Source of the DNA: Rattus norvegicus
Taxonomy: Eukaryota; Chordata; Mammalia; Rodentia; Muridae
DNA length: 64,000 nt
Assembly: GCF_036323735.1 (NCBI RefSeq)
Contig: NC_086019.1
Location: 234,367,102-234,431,101 of the forward strand
Direction of reading: 5' to 3'
Positions 26,333 through 38,888 of the stretch are shown here, piece after piece. The translations under genes and the position numbers were made by a program. The notes under the pieces were generated by a model, which saw nothing but the letters and a program-made list of their open reading frames with translations, was not told where the DNA came from and did not search any database. The first letter of the stretch is position 1, and each line of letters begins with the position of its first letter.

Positions 26333-27112
26333 TCCTTTGTTTGGTGTATTTGATGTTTTGACTATTATATAACAGGAGCAGTTTCTTTTCTGGTCCAATC
26401 TATTTGGAGTTCTGTAGGCTTCTTGTATGTTCATGGACATCTCTTTCCTTAGGTTAAGGAAGGAAGTTTTCTTCTATGATTTTGTTGAAGGTATTTACTG
26501 GCCCTTTAAGTGGGAGTCTTCACTCTCCTCTATACCAAGTATCCTTAGGTTTGATCTTCTCATTGTGCCCTGGATTTCCTGTTTGTTTTGGGCTAGGAGC
26601 TTTTTCCATTTTCCATTACCTTTGACAGTTGTGTCGATGTTTTCTATGGTATCTTCTGCTCCTGAGATTCTCTCTTCTATCTCTTGTATTGTGTCGGTGA
26701 TGCTCGCATCTATGACTCCTGATCTATTCTCTTGGTTTTCTATCTCCAGGGTTGTCTCCCTTTGTGCTTTCTTTATTGTTTCTATTTCCGTTTTTAACTC
26801 CTGGATAGTTTTATTCATTTCCTTCTCCTGTTTGGTTGTGTTTTCCTGTAGTTCTTTAAGGGATTTTTATGTTTCCTCTTCACAGGCTTCTACTTGTTTA
26901 CTTGTGTTGTCCTGTATTTCCTTAAGAAAGTTATTTATGACTTTCTTAATGTCCTCCATCATCATGATAAAATGTGGTTTTAAAACTAGATCTTGCTTTT
27001 CCGGTGTGCTTGGATATCCAGTGTTTGCTTTGGTGGGAGAACTGGGCTCTGATGATGCCAAGTAATCTTGTTTTCTGTTGCTTGGGTTCCTGTGCTTGCC
27101 TCTCGCGATCAT
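26333..27112 (-). pseudogene. L1 ORF1 remnant (copy 2)
   Basis: Same broken ORF1 as at 13,722-14,501: N-terminal basic region, coiled coil, one in-frame stop near 26,865 and a frameshift near 26,496. Fusion into ORF2 sequence is at about 26,332. Residues differing from copy 1 are VKGNG for VRGNG and ENRSG for ENRLG, which confirms that the two copies are not an exact assembly echo. Confidence 0.9.
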
Positions 27113-28547
27113 GTTGTCTCTGGTGGTAGCTTGTCTTGCTGTTTCTGATGGTGTTGTCAGCACTCCTGTAGACCTGTTTTCCTGTTTTCTTTCAGCCAGT
27201 TATGGGAAGAGAGTGTTCTGCTCTCAGTTTTGTAGTCACTCCTACGGCCTGGCTTTCAGCTCTCAGCAAGGGCACCAACAGGAAGGGCCCTGCCCCTACT
27301 GCTCCTAGGTCCGTGTGCGCAAAGGGCATAGATGGCATTAGGTGTTATTTCCTAAGTCGGGAATGTGGGCAGAGAGTCGTCTCCTCTGAGTTCTCAGAAG
27401 TGTCCAAACCCCTGAGGGTCTGCCTCTCCCATGAACATGTGAATTGGGTATAAGGAGCTGTTTGACCGGTTCAAGTCAGATCCAGGCCCAGATCTGGACC
27501 ACGGGGCTCCTGCAGCTGACTGATCATATATTCCTGTGTCCACAGGCACTGTGCAGTTTCCTCTTAGGACAGGAATGAGGGCAAAGTTTGGCAGAAGTCT
27601 GGCCCTGCAATCTAAGAATTGCCTGCACAGCTAGGTGTTCAGCTCTCTCTCACAAGTGACATGAGAGCCACTTATGAAGTTTTAAGATGACTATGTATGA
27701 GCTAATCAAAAAATCTGAATTGCAAAGTGAAATCCCCATTCAAAACAAATGCTTTCCACTTATGTACCTCACCTGTTCCCTTGCTTTCTGTCAACATCCT
27801 TGCTTACATATATGACCAACAGTGAACTCCTCCAATAGCACTCTCTCTCCCTTCTATGCTACCACCTCAGCATTTGAAAATCATCTGAAAGATGATAAAA
27901 ACCCTCTCCCTGAAAAGAAGCCTGACTCATTTGAGAAGACATTACAAATTTCTTACATTCAGATCTGAAATTCTAGTTTGAAACCTGTTCTTATCTTTTA
28001 AAGCATTTTTCTCAACCTCTGTGTCATGACCTCCTTCAGGGAGGGATATTGAGCGACCCTTTAACACTAGGCTCCTAAGACAATCAGAAAACACACACTT
28101 ATAAAATTGTGATTCATACCAGTAGCAAAATTACAGTTATGAAATAGCAATGAAAATTTTAAAGCTAGGTTCTGATAGTTAAGTGGTTCTTAAACAAGGC
28201 TTGAAGCCCCACACTTTGCCCACATGCAATGAAGGTATGAGTTCTAAGTGAAAAACTAACAGGAGGTAGAATCCAGAGACTGGGAGACGGGCAGGTTTAC
28301 TGACCTGGAGTTAGAGAAGGTTCTAGATGATACCAACTGGCGAGTCTGTGGGATGTTGAGCAAGTGAAACCTGTGCTTCCTTAGTTATAAAGTGAGCACT
28401 GGAACTACAGGGCTTCAGCATCACTCCCTGCTTAAAGGTGGCAGTGTCCACAGGCAGCAGTTGTCCTCACTTTGTGCTGAAGTGCATTAATGGCCAGACA
28501 GATAGTGAGACCTGTTTCTCTTGGGGCTGAAACACTGTCTTAGGGTT

Positions 28548-31500
28548 TCAGTGTTGTGAAGAGACACCATGACCAAGGCAACTCTTATAAAGGACAACAT
28601 TTCATTGGGACTGGTTTGTAATTTCAGAGGTTCAGTCCATTATTGTCATGGCAGGAAGCATCACAGTGTTCAGGCAGACATGGGGTTGGAAGAGCTGAGA
28701 CTTCTACATTTTGAACCAAAGGCCCCAACATGAGACTACTGGAATAGCACACTGGGTGTAGCTTAAACATAGGAGACTTCAAAGCCCACACTCACAGAAA
28801 CACTCCCTTCAACAAAGCTACACCTACTCCAACAAGGCCACACCTCCCCTAATGTCTACTTCCCATGGACCAAGATATTCCAACTTCAACCATGGCAACT
28901 CTTATAAAGGAAAACATTTAATTGGAGCTTACTTAACAAGGTATACTCCATTATTGTCATGATGGGAAGCAAGGCTGAATTTTCCACATCTGGATCCACA
29001 GACAACAGGAAGAGACTGATACCAACTTCCTAAAAGTGACACTCCCTAGGGCCTGTGGCATCCCTTTTCATCCTAACTATCGCATTCTATTCCCTGGCGC
29101 CCATAGGCTTATAGTTACATCATAAAGCAAAGGCATTTAGTCCAACTTCAAAAGTTACCATGGTCTATAGCAGTCTCTAATGTGTAAAAACTCAAAGTCT
29201 GTTTTAAGGCTCATGACCATCTCTTAATTGTAATCTCCTATAAAATCAAAATCAAAAAAGCAGATCATTTACTTTTAACATATAATGGCACAAAAAATAC
29301 TTTATCATTTGAAAATGTAGGAATGGGAGCACAGTGGGGATATACTGGACAAAAGCAAGACCAAACCTTAGCTGGGCAAACTCCAAACCCTGCATCTCCA
29401 CATCTGATATCAAAAGGATCTTCAGATCTCCAACTCCACACTTGTCTCTCTTGGGCTAGGTTCCACTCTCTGTTAATAGGTCTCCTTGGAAGATACTCAT
29501 GGCTCTGGCATCTTCAGTGTCTTCAGGGCTCCAAGGCAACCAGGCTTCGCCTTCACAGCTTCATACAATGGCCTCTCTGGCCCTCCCTTCAGGGACACCT
29601 CTGACACATGCCTGGCCTCAGAGACTATCCGTATAGTTACAAAGAGCTTGCTCCTAGGACTCTAATCTTGACTATGACTTCTATGACTCTAGAACCCCTT
29701 TCATCTGCGACTCTACACTCAGAACCATGAGGGTGAAGCTTCCAGGTTCTACTGCTTCCTGCTACATGGTCCCATCATTCATAAAGGAAATATTTATATG
29801 AAAATCTCCCCAAAGGGTAAATTTTTAAAATGTGCTATCCAGAATGCAGGTAAACAATCTAGATGCCTTACACATTAAACTCTTCTGAAAATTACCAACT
29901 ATTAAATGGGAAAAAAATTCATGAACAGATAATTCTAAGGAAAAAAACATCACATCTCTTAATCACATAAATGAATGTTCATTCATGAGTATAAACAAAC
30001 AAACAAAAACAAACTATGTTTGCAATGGTGGGGGGCAGGCAGTGGCAAGATGTATAATTAGCCAAAAACTCAGAAAACCTAGAAAAGAGCACACATCCAA
30101 CATTGTAAAGACTTGGCTTCTGCCCCTCACCACAACAAAAATGAATTGAAACAAAATTAAAACTAGCACATACACTATTTTTTGTACCTGCTCCAAAAAT
30201 GATAATAAATTTTATCTAATGAAGAAAATTAGTGTTTAACCTGGAAAATTTCTGAAAGGGGAAAATCTTGGCACTATCCATCAGTTTTCAGTGAGTATCT
30301 TTCATCTTAAAATTTCTAACAATTCACCCCTCATCTACCCTGAATATGTAAAAAGTGGTATACATTCAATGTCATTCATGGCTCCATTGATTTTGTTGTT
30401 ATCATTGCTTGGTTTCTAAGAGCAAAGAAAGAAAATAGCCTAATTGTCTATTATCATGTCATGTGTTCTAGTTGCATGATAAAAACACTCTGATCAAAAA
30501 TAATGTGGAGAAGGAAAAGATAGATTTGGCTGACACTTAACAGTCACAGTCTCATTGCAGAAAGTCAAGAAAGGAACCTGAAAACAGGCAAACTTGCTAT
30601 TTCACACAGCATTAAATCCAATCTAGGAAATCAATTCATATCCAAAAAAAATACAGCAGGAACAATGCAGAATGCTTCTAGCTAACTGGTTCCTAAGTTC
30701 ATGCTTAGTAGCTTTTTCATACAGGCTAAGGAATGCCACTACTCACAGTGGGCTGGGTCCTCCTACATCCATTAATAATCAAGACAATCCCCCACAGACA
30801 TATTCGTAGGCAAATATGACCTGAGAAATCCACCATGGGTAACTCTAAGCTGAGCCAGTTTGACAGTTAAACATAATTGGAGAAGCACAATTAATGAATT
30901 CTTCAAGATGAAATAATTATGTTACTGTCCTCAAGATCTTCAAAATGTGTGTAACCTGCAAAAACTTCAGTGTGTCCTGTCCTATGATCAGTGTTAATGG
31001 TTAGCAGATCATATAAGATGGGCAGATTGTTTTATCGTATGCTCAGATATTCCTATAGAAAACATGGCCAGAAAACAATAAGAGTGTTTGCTTCCTTAGA
31101 GAGAACCTGAGAGCTAGAGGCTGTGGTAGGAGAATGGATTATTTCTACTGTAATGAACCTTTGTAGTTCATGAAGTTTTAAGATGACTATGGATGAGCTA
31201 ATCAAAACAAATGGAGTTGCAAAGTGAATTCCCCATTAGAACAAATCCCTTCCTCTTCTGTACCTCACCTTTTGTCAACATCCATGCTTACAGGTATCAC
31301 CAACAGTGAACTTCTCCAATGCCTCCCTCTATCCCTCCCATGCTGTCACCTCAGCATTTGAAAGTCTTCTGAATGATGATAAAAACCCTCTCCCTACAAA
31401 GATTTCTGAGACATTTGAAGAAGGCATTACAGATTTCTCTCATTCAGTACTCTGGGATTCTAGTTCGAAATCTGTCCTTAACTTTTAAAGCACTGTTTCT

Positions 31501-32008
31501 CAACCTGTGGTTGAATGACCCCTAAACAGGTGTGCCCTAAGGCAATCAAAAAATACACATGTATGACATTGTGATTCATAACAGTAGCAAAATTAGTTAT
31601 GAAATAGCAATGAAAATTTTAAAACTAGGTTCTGATAGTTAAGTGATCCTTAAAGAAGGGTTGAAGCCCCACACTTTGTCCATGTGTCATGAAGGTATGA
31701 GTTCTAAGTGAAAAACTAACAGTGAGGGAGTTCCAGAGGTTGGGAGAGGGGCAGGTTTACTGATGTGCAGTTAGAGAACGTTCTAGAAAGATACTAACCG
31801 GTGAGTCTGTGGGACCTTGAGCAAGTAAAACCTGTGTTTCCTTAGCTATAAAGTGAGCACTGGAACTACAGGGCTTCAGCATCATTCCCAGCTTGAAGGT
31901 GGCAGTGTCCCACATGCAGCAGGTGTCCTCACTTTGTGCTGAAGTGCCTTAATGGCCAGACAGACAGTGAGACCTGCTTCTTTGGGGCTGAAACACTGTC
32001 TCAGATTT
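28548..32008. repeat. Tandem array unit F (copy of unit D)
   Basis: Near-identical copy of unit D, 3,461 bases long. Identity with unit D stops after position 31,946, where unit D/E sequence reads GTATTAATGG and this copy reads GCCTTAATGG. That switch marks the right end of the 12.6 kb duplication. Beyond it the last bases of the unit resemble unit G. Only short chance ORFs are present. Confidence 0.88.
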
Positions 32009-35000
32009 TCAGTGCTGTGAAGAGACACCATGACCAATAAAGGACAACATTTAATTGAGGCTGGCTTTCAATTTCAGAGGTTCAGTCCATCATCATCATG
32101 GTAGGAAGGATGGCAGTGTCCAGAAAGACATGGGGTTGGAAGAGCCGAGAGTTCTACATTGTGATCCAAAGACAGGAATAGGAAACTATTGGAATTACAC
32201 ATTGGGTGGAGCTTAAGTCTAAGAGACCTCATAGTCCACGCCCACAGTAACACTCCCTTCAACAAGGCCACACCTATTCCATCAAGGCCACACCTCCTCT
32301 AACTTCTACCATGTGTTCTCAACCATGGCAACAATTATAAAAGAAAATATTTAATTAGGGCTCACTTACTGAGGTATAGTCCACTACTATCACGTTGGGG
32401 AGGATGGAGGAGAGTTCCACATCTGTATCTACAGACAAAAGAAAGAGACTGAGACATGCTTCCTCCAACAAGGCCAGACCTATTCCAACCTCCTAATAGT
32501 GCCACTCCCTAGTGCGTATGGGGGCTATTTTTATTCGTCTTCTCATATTGTATTCCTTGGCCCCCATAGGCTTATAGCTATATCACAAAGCACGATGTAT
32601 TCCGTCCAACTTTAAAAGTTCCCATTGCCTACAGCAGTCTCTAATCTATAAAAACCCCAAGACTTTTTTAAGACTCATGACCATCTCTTAATTGTAATCT
32701 AGTATAAAATCAAAATCAAAGGAGAAGAACACTTACTTCTAACATATAATGGCACAAAAAATACATTACCATTTCAAAATGTAGGAAATGGAGCACAATG
32801 GGGATATACTGGATCAAAATAAGACCAAAACTTAGCTGGGCAAACTCCAAAGCCTGCATCTCCATTTCTGATATCAAAAAGCTCTTAAGATCTTCAACTC
32901 CACACTTGTCTGTCTTGGGCTAGGTTCCACTCTCATTTAGCAGGTCACCTTGGCAGATACCCATGGCTCTGGCAACTTCAGTGTCTTCAGGGCTCCAAGG
33001 CAACCAGGAGCTTCATATAATGGTCTCTCTGGGCCTCCCTTCAGGGACCCCTCTGACATATGCCTGGCTTCAGTGACTTTCCTTAGTTACAAAGAGCTTG
33101 CTCCTATGACGACTTCTATGACTCTAGAACTCCTTTCTTCTGTGACTCTACACTCAGAACCATGAGGCTGAAGCTTCCTGGTTCTAGTGCTTCCTGCTCC
33201 ATGGTCCCATCATTCATAAATGAAATATTTATGGGGAAAAATCTCCCCAAATGTGTATGCAGTCCAGAATGCCGGTAAATTTAACTCCTTTGAAGATTAC
33301 CAAGTATTAAATTGGGAAAAAATTCATGAACAGATAATTCTGAGCAAAAGAAATATCACATCTCTTAATCACAGAAATGAATGTTCATTCATGACTATAA
33401 ACAAAAATCAAAAACAAACTATATTGGCAATGGTGGGGGGGCAGGAAGTAACAAGATGTATAATTAGTCAAAAACTCAGTAAAAGAGCACATCCAACATT
33501 GTAAGGACATGGCTTCTGCCCCATACCGCAAGAAAAACAAAATAAAATCAAATTAAAACTAGCACATATATTATCTATTATACCTGCTCCAAAAGTAATA
33601 ATAAATTTTATCTATTGAAAGAGTGTTATAAACTGGAAAATCTTTGAAAGGATAAATACTTGGCACTATCAATCAGTTATAGGTAAGTAACTTTCATCTT
33701 AATTCCATCTTTAGCAATTTATCTCTCATCCTCCCAAAATATGTAAAAAGTAGTATACATTTGATGTCATTCATGGCTCCATTGGTTTTGTTGTTATCCT
33801 TGTTTGGTTTCTAAGAGCGAAGAAAGAAAATAGCCTAATTGACAAATGTCATGTGTTCTAGTGGCATGATACTAACACTCTGATCAAAAATAATGTGGAG
33901 AAGGAAAATACAGATTTGGCTGACACTTAGCAGTCAGTCGCACTGGAGAAAATCAAGAAAGGAACCTGAAAACAGGCAAACTTGCTATTTCACAGCATTA
34001 CGCCTAATCCGGGAAATTAATTCACACACAAGTAGTACAGCAGGAACAATGCAGGATGCTGCTAGCTAACTGGCTTCTAGGCTCATGCTTAGTAGCTTTC
34101 TCATACATGCTAAGGAATGCCACCACCCACAGTGGGCTGGGTCCTCCTACACCAATTAATAATCAAGACAATCCCCCACAGACATATTCATAGGCCAATC
34201 TGGCCTGAGATATCCCCCATGGGTAACTCTAAGCTGAGCCAGGTGGCCAGGTAAACCTAATTGGGTAAGCACAATTAATGAATATCTTCAAAATAAAATA
34301 ATTTTGTTAATGTACACAAATACCTCCAAAATGTGTAGAAACTGGGGAAAACAACAGTATGTCCTGTCCTATGATCTGTATTAATGGTTAACAGATCATA
34401 TAAAGAGGGGAAGATTGTTATATCATATGCTCAAATATTCCTGGGGAAAACATAGCCAGAAAACAATAATAGTGTTTGCTTCCTTGGAGGGAGCCTGACA
34501 GCTAGAGGCTGTGGTAGGAGAATGGATTATTAGTACTATAATGAACCTTTGTAGCTCATGAAGTTTTTAGATGACTATGTATGAGCTAATCAAAACAAAT
34601 TGAGATGCAACGTGAATTCTCATTAGAACAAATCCCTTCCTCTTCTGTACCTCCTCACCTGTTCCCTTGCTTTTTGTCAACATCCTTGCTTACATGTATC
34701 ACCAACAGTGAACTCCTCCAATGCCTCCCTCTCTCCCTCCTCTGTTTCCAACTCGGCATTTTAAACTCTTCTGAAAAATGATAAAAATCCTCTCCCTACA
34801 AAGGGCCTTGACACATTTAAAGAAGTCATTACAGATTTCTTCCATTCAGGTCTGGGATTCTAGTTTGATACCTGTCCTCATCTTTTAAAGCATTGTTTCT
34901 TAACCTGTGTGTCATGACCACCTTGAGGGAGGGAGGTTGAGTGACCCTTTAACAGGAGTTACCTAAGACAATCAGAAAACACATGTATGACATTGTGATT

Positions 35001-35433
35001 CATAACAGTAGCAAAATTACAGTTATGAAGTAACAATGAAATTTTAAAGCTAGGTTCTGATAGTGAAGTGGTTCTTAAACAAGGGTTGAAGCCCCACACT
35101 TTGTCCACGTGCCATGAAGGTATGAGTTCTAAGTGAAAAACTAACAATGAGGTACAATCAGGAGGTTGGGGAAGGGGCAGGTTTACTGACCTGGAGTTAG
35201 AGAAGGTTCTAGATGATACTAACTGGCGAGTCTGTGGGACCTTGAGCAAGTGAAATGTGTGTTTCCTTAGCTATAAAGTGAGCACTGGAACTACAGGGCT
35301 TCAGCATCACTCCCAACTTAAAAGTGGCAGTGTCCACAGGCAGCAGGTGTCCTCACTTTGTGCTGAAGTGCTTTAATGGCCAGACAGATAGTAAGACCTG
35401 CTTCTCTTGGGGCTGAAACACTGTCTTAGGGTT
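32009..35433. repeat. Tandem array unit G
   Basis: Unit of 3,425 bases. Private differences include a small deletion just after the opening motif (the GGCAACTCTT present in most other units is missing near 32,033) and another near 33,008. The exon-like segment carries an in-frame TAA near 34,760, so the recurrent reading frame is broken here. URR1 piece at about 34,893-35,045. Confidence 0.87.
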
Positions 35434-38400
35434 TCAGTGTTGTGAAGAGACACCATGACCAAGGCAACTCTTACAAAGGAATACATGTAATTGGGGCTGG
35501 CTTTCGATTTCAGAGATTCAGTCCATTATTATCATAGCAGGAAGCATCACAGTGTTCAGGCAGATATGGGGTTGGAAGAGCTGAGACTTCTACATTTTGA
35601 ACCAAAGGCTCCAACATGAGACTACTGGAATTGCACACTGGGTGTAGCTTAAACATAGGAGACTTCAAAGCCCACACTCACAGTAACACTCCCTTCAACA
35701 AAGCTACACCTACTCCAACAAGGCCACACCTCCCCTAATGTCTACTTCTCATGGACCAAGATATTCCAACTTCAACCATGGCAACTCTTATAAAGGAAAA
35801 CATTTAATTGGGGCTGCCTTACCGAGGTATAGTCCATTATTGTCATGGTGGGAAGCATGGCTCAGTGTTCCACATCTGGATCTACAGAAAATAGTAAAAG
35901 ACTGATAACAAAACTGTTAGAAGTACCACTCCCTAGGGCCTACGGGGGCCCTTTTTGTTCTATCACATTCTATTCCCTGACCTCAATAGGCTTATAGTTA
36001 AAGCAAAGGCATTTAGTCCAACATGAAAAGTTCCCACAGTCTATAAAGTCTCTAATCTATAAAAACCCAAAGTCTGTTTTAAGACTCATGATCATCTTTT
36101 ATCTGTAATCTCCTATAAAATCGAAATCGAAAAAGCAGATCAGTTTCTTCTAACATAAAATGGCACAAAAAATACATTACCATTTCAAAATGTATGAATG
36201 GGAGCACAGTGGGGATATACTGGACAAAAGCAAGACCAAAACTTAGCTGGGCAAACTCCAAACCCTGCATCCCCATGTCTGATATCAAAAGTTTCTTCAG
36301 ATCTCCAACTCTACACTTTTCTCCCTTTGGCTACATTCCACTCTCAGTTAGCAGGTCTCCTTGGAAGATACCCATGGCTCTGGCATCTTCAGTGTCTTCG
36401 GGACTTCAAGGCAACCAGACTTCATTGTCACAGCTTCATACAATGGCCTCTCTGGGCCTCCCTTCAGGGATACCTCTGACACATGCCTAGCCTCAGTGAC
36501 TTTCCTTAGTTACAAAGAGCTTGCTCCTATGACTCTAGACTTGACTATGACTTCTATGACTCTAGAACCCCTTTCTTCTGTGACTCTACACTCAGAACCA
36601 TGAGGCTGAAGCTTCTAGCTTCTATGGCTTCCTGCTACACGGTTCCATCGGTCATGAAAGAAATATTTATATGAAAATCTCCCCATAGGGTCAATTTTTA
36701 AAATGTGCAGTCCACATCGAGGGTCAACAATCCAGACACCTTGCACATTAAACTCTTCTGAAAATTACCAACTATTAAATGAGGAAAAAAAATATGAACG
36801 GATAATTCTGAGGAAAATAAATATCACATCTCTTAATCACATAAATGAATGGTCATTCATGACTATGAACAAAAAACAAAAACAAACTATGTTGGCAATG
36901 GTGGTGGGAGCAGGCAGTGGCTAGATGCATAATTAGTCAAAAACTCAGTAAAAGAGCACACATCCAACATTGTAAGAACTTGGCTTCTGCCCCTAACCAC
37001 AATCAAAAAAAAATGAAATCTAATTAAGACTAGCACATATACTATTATTTGTACCTGCTCTAAAAGTAATAATAAATTTTATATATTGAAAGTGTTATAA
37101 CTTACAAATCTTTGAAAAGGTAAAATCGTGGCACTATCAGTTATAGGTAAGTAGCGTTCATCTTAATTCCATTTTTAACATTTATCACTCTTTTACCTCA
37201 AATATGTAAAGAGTATAACACATTCAATATCATTCATGGCTCATTGGTTTTGTTTTTATCCTTGTTTGTTTTCTAGGAGGAAAGAAAGAAAATAGCCCAA
37301 TTGTCTATTACCATGTCATGTGATCAACTTGCATGATAAAAACACTCTGATCAAAAATAATGTGGAGAAGGAAAACGTAGACATGGCTGACACTTAGCAG
37401 TGACAGTCTCACTGGAGAAAGTCAAGACAGGAACCTGAAAACAGGCAACCTTGCTATTTCACACGACATTACATTCAATCCAGGAAATCAATTCATCCCC
37501 AAAACAGACAGCAGGAACAATGCAGGATGCTGCTAGCTAACTGGCTCCTAGGCTCATGCTTAGTAGCTTTTTCATACAAGCTAAGGAATGCCACCACCCA
37601 CAGTGGGCTGGGTCCTCCTACATCCATTAATAATCAAGACAATCCCCCACAGACATATTCATAGGCCAATCTGACCTGAGAAATCCCCCAAGGGTAACTC
37701 TAAGCTGAGCCAGGTGCACAGTTAAAGCTAATTGGGGAAGCACAATTAGTGAATATCTTCAAAATAAAATAATTATGTTAATATACTCAACATCTTCAAA
37801 ATGTGTAGTAACCTGGAAGAAAAGCAGTGTGTCCTGTCTTATGATCATAGCAGATCATATAAAGATGGGCAGATTGTTTTATCGTATGCTCAAATATTCC
37901 TGGAGAATACATGGACAGAAACAATAAGAGTGTTTGATTCCTTGGAGGGAACCTGACAGCTAGAGGCTGTGGTAGGAGAATGGATTATTTCTACTATAAT
38001 GAACCTTTGTAGCTCATGAAGCTTTAAGATGACTATGTATGAGCTAATCAAAACAAATGGAGTTACAAAGTGAATTCCCCATTCAGAACAAATCCCTTCC
38101 TCTTCTGTACCTCCTCTCCTGTTCCCTTGCTTTTTGTCAACATCCTTGCTTACATGTATCAACAACAGTGAACTCTTCCAATGCCCCCTCTCTCCCTCCC
38201 ATGTTGCCAGCTCTGCATTTGAAAGTCTTCTGAATGATGATAAAATCCCTGTCCCTACAAAGAATCCTGTGACATTTGAGAAGACATTACAAATTTTTTT
38301 CATTCAGGTCTGGGATTCTAGTTTGAAACCTGTTAATATCTTTTAAAGAATTGTTTCTCAACCTGTGGGTCATGACCTCCTTGCGGGAGGTTGGTTGATT

Positions 38401-38888
38401 GATCCTTTAACAGGAGTCATCTAAGACAATCAGAAAACACAATGTATATCATTGTGACTCATAACTAGCAAAATTACAGTTATGAAGTAACAATGAAAAT
38501 TTTAAAGCTAGGTTCTGATAGTTAAGTAACTGTTAGACAAGTGTTTAAGGCCCATATTGTGTCCAGGAGTGATGAAGGTAAAAGATCTAAGTGAAAAACT
38601 AACAGTGAGGAAGAATCAGGAGGTTTGGGGAGGGGCAGGTGTACTGACTTGGAGTTAGAGAAGGTTCTAGAAAGATACTAACTGGCATTTCTATGGGACC
38701 TTGAGTAAGCGAAACCTGTGTTTCCTTAGCCATAAAGTGAGCAGTAGAACTACAGGACTTCAGCATCACTCCCAGCTTAAAGGTGGCAGCGTCCACATGC
38801 AGCGGGTGTCCTCACTTTGTGCTGAAGTACCTTAATGGCCAGACAGTGAGACCTGCTTCTCTTGAAGCTGAAACACTGTCTTGGGGTT
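35434..38888. repeat. Tandem array unit H
   Basis: Unit of 3,455 bases with the same internal order as its neighbours. The exon-like segment (about 38,134-38,346) keeps its open frame, and the URR1 piece lies at about 38,350-38,500. No mobile-element insertion is seen inside this copy. Short ORFs such as 36,198-36,479 recur at the same place in other units simply because the DNA is repeated. Confidence 0.87.

Larger units (their letters stand above)
22010..27673 (-). mobile_element. L1 retrotransposon, internally deleted (copy 2)
   Basis: Duplicate of the L1 at 9,452-15,062, with the same target duplication (22,000-22,009 and 27,674-27,683), ORF1/ORF2 deletion junction, nested ID and 3' UTR doubling. 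It is 53 bases longer because of simple-sequence growth (TA run at about 22,831-22,891 and T runs). Two substitutions fall in ORF1: near 26,633 (Arg to Lys on the minus strand) and near 26,720 (Leu to Ser on the minus strand). It is inactive for the same reasons. Confidence 0.95.
19399..28547. repeat. Tandem array unit E, split by an L1 (copy of unit C)
   Basis: Second copy of unit C, including the same L1 at the same internal position (22,010-27,673) flanked by the same ATGAAGTTTT duplication. Shared insertion site and shared internal damage show that the copy arose by duplication of an already-occupied locus, not by a second L1 insertion. Length differences from unit C lie in a TA run, the poly-T of the ID element and another T run. 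Its last ~500 bases hold several of the few substitutions that separate the copies. Confidence 0.88.
19306..31946. repeat. 12.6 kb tandem segmental duplication, copy 2 (units E+F)
   Basis: Near-identical second copy. Left of the junction the sequence matches the right end of the block (a TCATTCCCAGCTTGAAGG stretch also seen at 31,882). Right of it the sequence matches the left end (GTATTAATGG as at 6,777). The mosaic at 19,306-19,335 is the expected product of misaligned recombination. Private changes include CTAAGGG at 19,371 where copy 1 has CTTGGGG. Confidence 0.9.
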
